From a virus, in the IMG/VR virus record IMGVR_UViG_3300034759_000313, positions 1 through 32,370 of that record: DNA of 32,370 nt; one strand, written 5' to 3'. The position numbers and the translations under genes were made by a program. Below, in pieces: positions 27,880-32,370 of the stretch. The notes below the pieces were generated by a model. That model searched no databases and had not been told where the DNA came from. It worked only from the letters and a program-made list of their open reading frames with translations. The number at the start of each line of letters is the position of its first letter. Position 1 is the stretch's first letter.

Positions 27880-28074
27880 GTGAGCACAGAAGAGCGCATA
27901 AAAAATCTTATTGAATCGCCGAAAAGCGTAACAGGGGATGGTGTTACGGTTGTTGAGCAAACAATCAGCGACATCATCGAGGCCGACCGCTATCTGGCCA
28001 AAAAGAAGGCCGCTGGGCAAGGGCTTAAACGTCTCTTGCGATTTATCCGGTACAGCCCCCCAGGAGCGGTCTAA
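27880..28074 (+). CDS. Small head protein preceding the portal (gpW-like position)
   Basis: 64 aa, GTG start. VTVVEQTISDIIEADRYLAK, then LLRFIRYSPPGAV, matches small proteins I know immediately upstream of lambda-type portals. In lambda this place is held by gpW, a connector protein, but homology to gpW itself is not evident. The next gene starts directly after the stop. Confidence 0.8.
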   Translation: MSTEERIKNLIESPKSVTGDGVTVVEQTISDIIEADRYLAKKKAAGQGLKRLLRFIRYSPPGAV

Positions 28075-29490
28075 ATGGCGAGTCTGCTTAAAAAATTAAA
28101 GCGACTTTCCGCGGCCCCTAAAAAACGACATCTCCGCCGTCTGCTTGCGAAATACGACGCCGCACAAACCACCATCGATAATATCCGCCATTGGGCGATG
28201 GCCGACTCCCTGTCAGCGGACGCGGCAGCCAGCAGCGATGTCCGCAAAAAAATACGTGAGCGGGCACGTTACGAGGTGGCCAATAACTCTTACGCCAAGG
28301 GTATCACGTTAACCCTGGCTGATTATTGTGTGGGTACCGGCCCTCGTCTGCAGTTATTGACGAGTGATAATGAGCTCAATAATGCCGTTGAATCGGAATT
28401 TGAGGCCTGGACACATCGCGTCAATCTGCCTGCAAAATTGCGGACAATGCGGACGGCAAAACTGACAGATGGCGAGGCTTTTGCCTTGTTGGTCGGCAAT
28501 CCAAAACTCACGGGCCTCATTAAACTGGATGTGGCATTGGTTGAGGCTGACCGTGTAACAACCCCATCACTTAATGTTCTACCCTCGTCGACAGACATCG
28601 ACGGCATTACCCTTGACCGATTTGGCAATCCGATAGGCTACACCGTACTCAATTATCACCCAGGCGATATTTATGTGTCTGATAACGTGGCACAATATAT
28701 CACGGCAGATTCTGTTATCCATTGGTTCCGCGTCGACAGGCCTGGCCAGCATCGGGGGATTCCGGAGATTGCACCGGCGCTGCCGCTGTTTGCACAACTC
28801 CGCCGATATACCCTTGCAGTATTGGCCGCCGCAGAAACCGCCGCGGAGATTTCCTCTGTGCTCTATGCAGACCCGCCCGCTGATGGTGAGATTGCGGCAC
28901 TGGAGCCGATGGACGTCGTTGAGCTGGAAAGACGGATGACGACCGTAATGCCGGAAGGCTGGAAGCTGGGGCAGCTCAAGGCGGAGCAGCCGACAACGAC
29001 CTACTCGGAATTCAAGCGCGAGTTGCTGAACGAAATCGCGCGGTGCTTTAATATGCCGCTGAATATCGCGCTCTGTAATTCGTCGGGGTATAACTATGCC
29101 AGCGGCCGGCTTGACCATCAAACATTTTTCCGGTCGATACGCGTTGAGCAAGCCGACATGTCGGCTGTGGTGCTTGATAAGATTCTGGAGGCGTGGGTCA
29201 ACGAGGCGATGTTGACAACGGAATTTGCGGCCTTGCGGAATCTGCGGGCCTTGCCGCACCAGTGGTTTTTCGACGGCAACGAGCACGTCGACCCCGCCAA
29301 AGAGGCCAACGCACAACAGATACGCCTTAACTCCAATACGACAACCCTTGCGGCCGAATATGCACGCCAGGGCAAGGACTGGGAAACGGAATTATATCAG
29401 CGTGCGAAAGAAAAACAGCTGATGAAAAAATTGGGATTAACGACGGAAACGAAATCCGTACTGATTGATGAGGATGAAAATGAAGAATAA
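28075..29490 (+). CDS. Portal protein (lambda gpB family)
   Basis: 471 aa. YEVANNSYAKGITLTLADYCVG without its last letters is the usual N-terminal region of the lambda portal family: EVANNSYAKGITLTLADY, VGTGPRLQ, and FEAWTHRVNLPA. Later come VIHWFRVDRPGQHRGIPEI, EFKRELLNEIARCFNMPLNI and SGYNYASGRLDHQTFFR, all characteristic. It forms the dodecameric DNA gate at the head vertex. The length is near the family norm. The end overlaps the protease-capsid gene. Confidence 0.95.
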   Translation: MASLLKKLKRLSAAPKKRHLRRLLAKYDAAQTTIDNIRHWAMADSLSADAAASSDVRKKIRERARYEVANNSYAKGITLTLADYCVGTGPRLQLLTSDNELNNAVESEFEAWTHRVNLPAKLRTMRTAKLTDGEAFALLVGNPKLTGLIKLDVALVEADRVTTPSLNVLPSSTDIDGITLDRFGNPIGYTVLNYHPGDIYVSDNVAQYITADSVIHWFRVDRPGQHRGIPEIAPALPLFAQLRRYTLAVLAAAETAAEISSVLYADPPADGEIAALEPMDVVELERRMTTVMPEGWKLGQLKAEQPTTTYSEFKRELLNEIARCFNMPLNIALCNSSGYNYASGRLDHQTFFRSIRVEQADMSAVVLDKILEAWVNEAMLTTEFAALRNLRALPHQWFFDGNEHVDPAKEANAQQIRLNSNTTTLAAEYARQGKDWETELYQRAKEKQLMKKLGLTTETKSVLIDEDENEE

Positions 29491-31426
29491 GCAAATCTCT
29501 TTTAATTTTTTGTGCCCGCTGACCATTGAGGCGGCGGCGGATAACAAAAAACTACCGCGCTTTTCGATGGTCGCCTATACGGGCGGTGCGATGCAGGTGG
29601 GCTATTTTGATTATCCGGTTGTTGTTGATTTAGAGGGCCTGCAAATCGACCGGCAAACCTTGCCCGTCCGATTAGACCACGACTCACGGCAAGGGGTAGG
29701 GCATACGACACGCGTTGTGATTGATGACAATCAATTGCTGGCCGAGGGCCTTATCTCTCGCGATACGAGCTGGGCCAGAGATGTCGCCAACAGCGGCAGT
29801 CAGGGCTTTCCGTGGCAGGCCAGCATCGGGGCAGAGGTTATCAATGAGGAGTTTGTGCCGAGCGGTTCGGCGGCGAACGCCAACGGACAAACCTTTGACG
29901 GCCCTGTCTATATTGTCCGCGCATCAACGCTCAAGGAAATTAGCTTTGTTGATGTCGGGGCTGACTCAAATACCAGTGCAAAGGTCGCGGCAAAACAAGC
30001 GGCTGAAAAAAACACGAAAAATATACTACTCAAGGAAACTGAAAAAATGAAAAAGACAGACGACGAAAAAGAAAAACAAACTGTTGTGCCTGAGACGCTG
30101 CAGGCCAGCGCACCGGATGGTGATGAGGTGGTCAAGCGTATCCGACAACGCGCGGAAGATGAAGTCCGGCGTATTGCAGCCATCCAGGCGGCCTGTGGCG
30201 GCAAGCACGCCGACATCGAGGCCAAGGCTATCAGTGAGGGATGGGATGCGACACGCTGCGAGCTGGAGGTGCTGCGCGCCTCTCGTCCCGCGGCACCGGC
30301 GGTGCAGACACCTCCGCAGACAACCAGCCCAAAGGTATTTGAGGCGGTCGCCCTGATGGCTTCCGGCGGCATCCGCGATGACAGGCTGCAGACGTTGTAT
30401 GACGCGCAGACCCTTGAGGCCGCGGACAAATTGCGAGGTATCGGTATCCAGGAATTTTGCGAGCGAATTAGCGGCGCGCAGAATTTGCCGCGATTCCGCC
30501 GCGACGCGTCAGGCTGGCTGCAGGCGGCGTTTTCAACGGCCTCTCTGCCTGGTATCCTGTCAAATGTGGCCAACAAAATGCTGCTGGAAGGGTATAATTA
30601 CGTTGAGGACGCCTGGCGAAGAGTCTGCAAGATTGCCAGTGTCAACGATTTCAAAGAGCACACCCGCTACCGGATGACCGGCGATTTTGCATTTGAAAAA
30701 GTCGGCAACGGCGGCGAGATTAAACACGGAAAACTCGACGAATTGAGTTATGGTCAGAAGGCCGACACGCACGGCATTATGTTTGCTCTGACGCGCCAGA
30801 TGATTATCAATGATGACCTCGGCGCGTTTGCGGATATTCCGCGACAAATCGGGATGGGCGCTGCCGAGGCGATTGCAGAGGCGGTCTGGAGTCTGCTGTT
30901 GTCCAATCCCAATAACTTTTTCTCGACCGCGCACAAAAACTATAAAGATGGTGCAGACACGGCATTAAGCATTGATGGCTTGACGCTGGCGGAAATCACA
31001 TTTGGCGAACAGACAAAACCAAATGGAAAACCGCTTGGAATACCCGCCTCGATTCTGTTGGTGCCCATCGCTCTGAAAACGGTGGCCGAAACCTTGATGA
31101 CCTCGACAATGGTCAACGAGACGACAACCACCGGAAAGCCCAAGCCGGCGGACAATCCGCATCGCGGCAAATACGATGTAGTCTCCAGCGTTTATCTGTC
31201 TAACACTTTGTTTGCGGGGTCCAGTTCAAAGGCGTGGTATCTGTTCGCCGACCCGAACCGATTGCCGGCGATTGAAGTGGCATTCCTCAACGGCGTTGAC
31301 CGGCCGACGGTGGAGAATACCGACGCAGACTTTTCGACGCTGGGCATTCAGTTCCGTGGCTATATCGATTTTGGCGTGCGGGAGCAGGATTATCGCGGCG
31401 CGCTGAAAATGAAGGGCGAAGCGTAA
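29480..31426 (+). CDS. Prohead protease / scaffold / major capsid fusion protein
   Basis: 648 aa from ATG 29480 (GAGGA 6-10 bases upstream; ATGs at 29468 and 29474 are alternatives). Residues ~1-170 are a U35-type prohead protease: RLDHDSRQGVGHT (catalytic His67), FPWQASIGAEV (Ser115), LKEISFVDVGAD. Residues ~170-330 are charged and helical, like a scaffold. Residues ~340-648 match the Mu gpT-type HK97-fold capsid family (SLPGILSNVANKMLLEGYN, FALTRQMIINDDLGAF, LGIPASILLVPIAL). Maturation should cut protease and scaffold away. An internal ATG at 30047 with AAGGA upstream could give a scaffold-capsid form. Confidence 0.93.
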   Translation: MKNKQISFNFLCPLTIEAAADNKKLPRFSMVAYTGGAMQVGYFDYPVVVDLEGLQIDRQTLPVRLDHDSRQGVGHTTRVVIDDNQLLAEGLISRDTSWARDVANSGSQGFPWQASIGAEVINEEFVPSGSAANANGQTFDGPVYIVRASTLKEISFVDVGADSNTSAKVAAKQAAEKNTKNILLKETEKMKKTDDEKEKQTVVPETLQASAPDGDEVVKRIRQRAEDEVRRIAAIQAACGGKHADIEAKAISEGWDATRCELEVLRASRPAAPAVQTPPQTTSPKVFEAVALMASGGIRDDRLQTLYDAQTLEAADKLRGIGIQEFCERISGAQNLPRFRRDASGWLQAAFSTASLPGILSNVANKMLLEGYNYVEDAWRRVCKIASVNDFKEHTRYRMTGDFAFEKVGNGGEIKHGKLDELSYGQKADTHGIMFALTRQMIINDDLGAFADIPRQIGMGAAEAIAEAVWSLLLSNPNNFFSTAHKNYKDGADTALSIDGLTLAEITFGEQTKPNGKPLGIPASILLVPIALKTVAETLMTSTMVNETTTTGKPKPADNPHRGKYDVVSSVYLSNTLFAGSSSKAWYLFADPNRLPAIEVAFLNGVDRPTVENTDADFSTLGIQFRGYIDFGVREQDYRGALKMKGEA

Positions 31427-31454
31427 TCACTAACAACAAACGAAAGGATAAAAA

Positions 31455-31790
31455 ATGGCAACAGCACAATTTTTGTATGATGGCAATACGATTAACTATA
31501 CGCCTGTCAGTGATGTCAGCGCGGGCGATGTCATTGTGCAGGGCGATTTGATTGGTATCGCCAAGCACGATATCGCGGCCGGCCAGTTGGGTGCGTTAGC
31601 AGTGGTTGGTATTTTTTCCGTGCCGAAAGCAGCGGACGAAATCACCGCCGGTGCAAAACTCTATTGGAACTCGGCAACAAAGCAAGTGGCCTTGGTTCCG
31701 GGCACAGAACCCATTCTTCCTTATCTTGGCAAGGCCGTGCGTGCGGCTGTGTCGGCGGATACGACCGTCCAGGTGCGATTGGAGCAATAG
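31455..31790 (+). CDS. DUF2190-type capsid decoration protein
   Basis: 111 aa. DGNTINYTPVSDVSAGDVIV, then DLIGIAKHDIAAGQLG, GIFSVPKA and AGAKLYWNS fit the DUF2190 family, small beta-barrel proteins lying next to the capsid gene that decorate and stabilise heads. The ATG follows GAAAGGATAAAAA, a strong ribosome site fitting high expression. Confidence 0.9.
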   Translation: MATAQFLYDGNTINYTPVSDVSAGDVIVQGDLIGIAKHDIAAGQLGALAVVGIFSVPKAADEITAGAKLYWNSATKQVALVPGTEPILPYLGKAVRAAVSADTTVQVRLEQ

Positions 31791-31819
31791 GCATAATCGT
31801 CTCCCCTCTCCTTACTACG

Positions 31820-31847
31820 TGCGGCAGGATTGCCCTGTCCTGCCGCA
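31820..31847 (+). terminator. 10-bp hairpin after the decoration gene (possible partial terminator)
   Basis: TGCGGCAGGA (31820-31829) pairs perfectly with TCCTGCCGCA (31838-31847), loop TTGCCCTG, followed by TATAATTTTA. The T content is too low for a strong terminator, so it may only reduce downstream transcription or protect capsid mRNA. Confidence 0.5.
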
Positions 31848-31856
31848 TATAATTTT

Positions 31857-32024
31857 ATGGCGGAATTGGGAAAACATATTGCAGCCATTGAGCTGGAGCT
31901 GGCTCGGATGACAAAGGACGGACATTTTGCCGAGCCTGAGATTGATGTGATGATGAGACGGCTGGATGTCTGGCTGCGGCGTATGCAGGAAATCAACCGA
32001 AAACGATTAGACACCTTTGGATGA
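31857..32024 (+). CDS. Small helical protein, 55 aa
   Basis: ATG 31857 lies 9 bases after the hairpin and has no clear ribosome site. The sequence is helical and charged (ELGKHIAAIELELARMTKD, then RRLDVWLRRMQEINRKRL). It overlaps the next gene (ATGA). No domain known. Confidence 0.65.
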   Translation: MAELGKHIAAIELELARMTKDGHFAEPEIDVMMRRLDVWLRRMQEINRKRLDTFG

Positions 32025-32335
32025 CAATGGCAAGCAGCGGCTATCAAATCGACCGTAAAGAATTCAGCGACGCGCTGGAACGGATTAATGCAAAACTGGA
32101 CGGTGTGAAAGAGGATGTCTCGTCCGTTAAGGAAGAAATGGTTGCGATTAAAACAACACTAAAATTAACCCCCATCCCCAAACAGCCGTGTCCGCAGCTG
32201 GAAAAACATCTTGAACTGCACGAGTCGATTAAAATGATTTGGCTGCGTGCGGTGGTCAGTTCCGTTGTCAGTTCCGTGGCGGCATCGGTCACCGCTGCAT
32301 TAACGGCGATATGGTTTTTTTTGCGAGACAAATGA
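32021..32335 (+). CDS. Coiled-coil protein with C-terminal membrane segment
   Basis: 104 aa. Residues ~10-45 are a heptad-type coiled coil (ALERINAKLDGVKEDVSSVK and onward). Residues ~75-100 are a hydrophobic helix (VVSSVVSSVAASVTAALTAI) ending WFFLRDK. This topology resembles XhlA-type lysis proteins or small holin-like proteins, but could be a membrane-anchored virion accessory. It overlaps both neighbours by ATGA, so it is co-translated with the secreted dockerin-like gene across the join. Confidence 0.8.
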   Translation: MTMASSGYQIDRKEFSDALERINAKLDGVKEDVSSVKEEMVAIKTTLKLTPIPKQPCPQLEKHLELHESIKMIWLRAVVSSVVSSVAASVTAALTAIWFFLRDK

Positions 32336-32370
32336 CCCTGTTACCTTACATCCTGTTAAGCGTGATTGCA
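32332..32370 (+). CDS. Start of the secreted dockerin-like protein that continues at position 1
   Basis: ATG 32332 overlaps the stop of the coiled-coil gene (ATGA). It gives MTLLPYILLSVIA, the signal peptide of the protein at 1-434. Bases 32336-32370 repeat 1-35. Confidence 0.9.
   Translation, partial: MTLLPYILLSVIA
32336..32370. repeat. 35-bp direct terminal repeat (right copy)
   Basis: Identical to bases 1-35; see the left copy. Confidence 0.95.

Noticed and set aside
28579-29316. 245-aa minus-strand ORF under the portal gene
   Set aside because: Antisense shadow of a well-identified portal gene with no recognisable motif.
1-32370. tRNA genes, integrase, attachment sites, CI-like repressor
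   Set aside because: No cloverleaf with a TTCRANY arm, no tyrosine or serine recombinase motif, and no long repressor was seen on reading; absence cannot be proven without a search.

Overview
The window is the complete genome of a tailed phage, opened as a circle. Its first 35 bases (1-35) are repeated exactly at its end (32336-32370), and a gene with a signal peptide runs across that join, so the unique genome is 32,335 bp. Every gene I accept lies on the + strand. The virion genes are those of a phage with a HK97-type head and a non-contractile, siphovirus-like tail: two terminase subunits, lambda-type portal, a protease/scaffold/capsid fusion, decoration protein, connector proteins, tail tube, tail chaperone pair and tape measure. 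The host was probably a member of the Planctomycetota (Phycisphaerae-like). This is inferred from two secreted proteins with the dockerin-type signature common in secreted proteins of that group, and from LamG and chitin-binding-type modules. I see no integrase, CI-like repressor, tRNA or CRISPR array, so a lytic life is likely but not proven.

Layout. (1) 23781-32335: promoter, terminase small and large subunits, a cytosine-5 DNA methyltransferase flanked by two paralogous small genes and carrying a second apparent gene in another frame, then portal, protease-capsid fusion, decoration protein and two small proteins. (2) 32332 across the join to 3559: a host-surface module (two secreted dockerin-like proteins, a LamG protein, a fibre-like protein) lying unusually between head genes and connector genes. 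(3) 3559-11315: connector and tail-completion proteins, tail tube, tail chaperones with a likely ribosomal frameshift, tape measure, distal tail proteins and a protein with two chitin-binding-like modules. (4) 11492-15000: the strongest promoter in the window leads accessory genes: small acidic protein, left-handed beta-helix protein with 30 hexapeptides, a Csx16-like candidate ring nuclease, SSB, zinc-binding small proteins, DUF1508. (5) 14997-17801: recombination (YqaJ exonuclease, RecT annealing protein, NinB-like protein, VRR-NUC nuclease, HTH). (6) 17852-19233: lysis (holin-like protein, nested i-spanin/o-spanin pair) and a radical SAM enzyme. (7) 19300-22145: promoter, structured leader RNA with a terminator hairpin, replication initiator carrying iterons, then a primase-helicase. 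(8) 22146-23836: mostly non-coding DNA with three separate inverted-repeat structures and a few small genes, leading into the terminase.

How it works together. A leader-RNA switch may control the replication genes. The initiator probably binds the iterons inside its own gene, beside an AT- and purine-rich stretch, as lambda O does. The primase-helicase and SSB carry the fork. YqaJ, RecT, NinB-like and VRR-NUC proteins form a recombination set that can make concatemers for packaging. The methyltransferase probably protects the DNA from restriction, and the Csx16-like protein may blunt type III CRISPR signalling. No endolysin could be recognised, although holin and spanin candidates are present.
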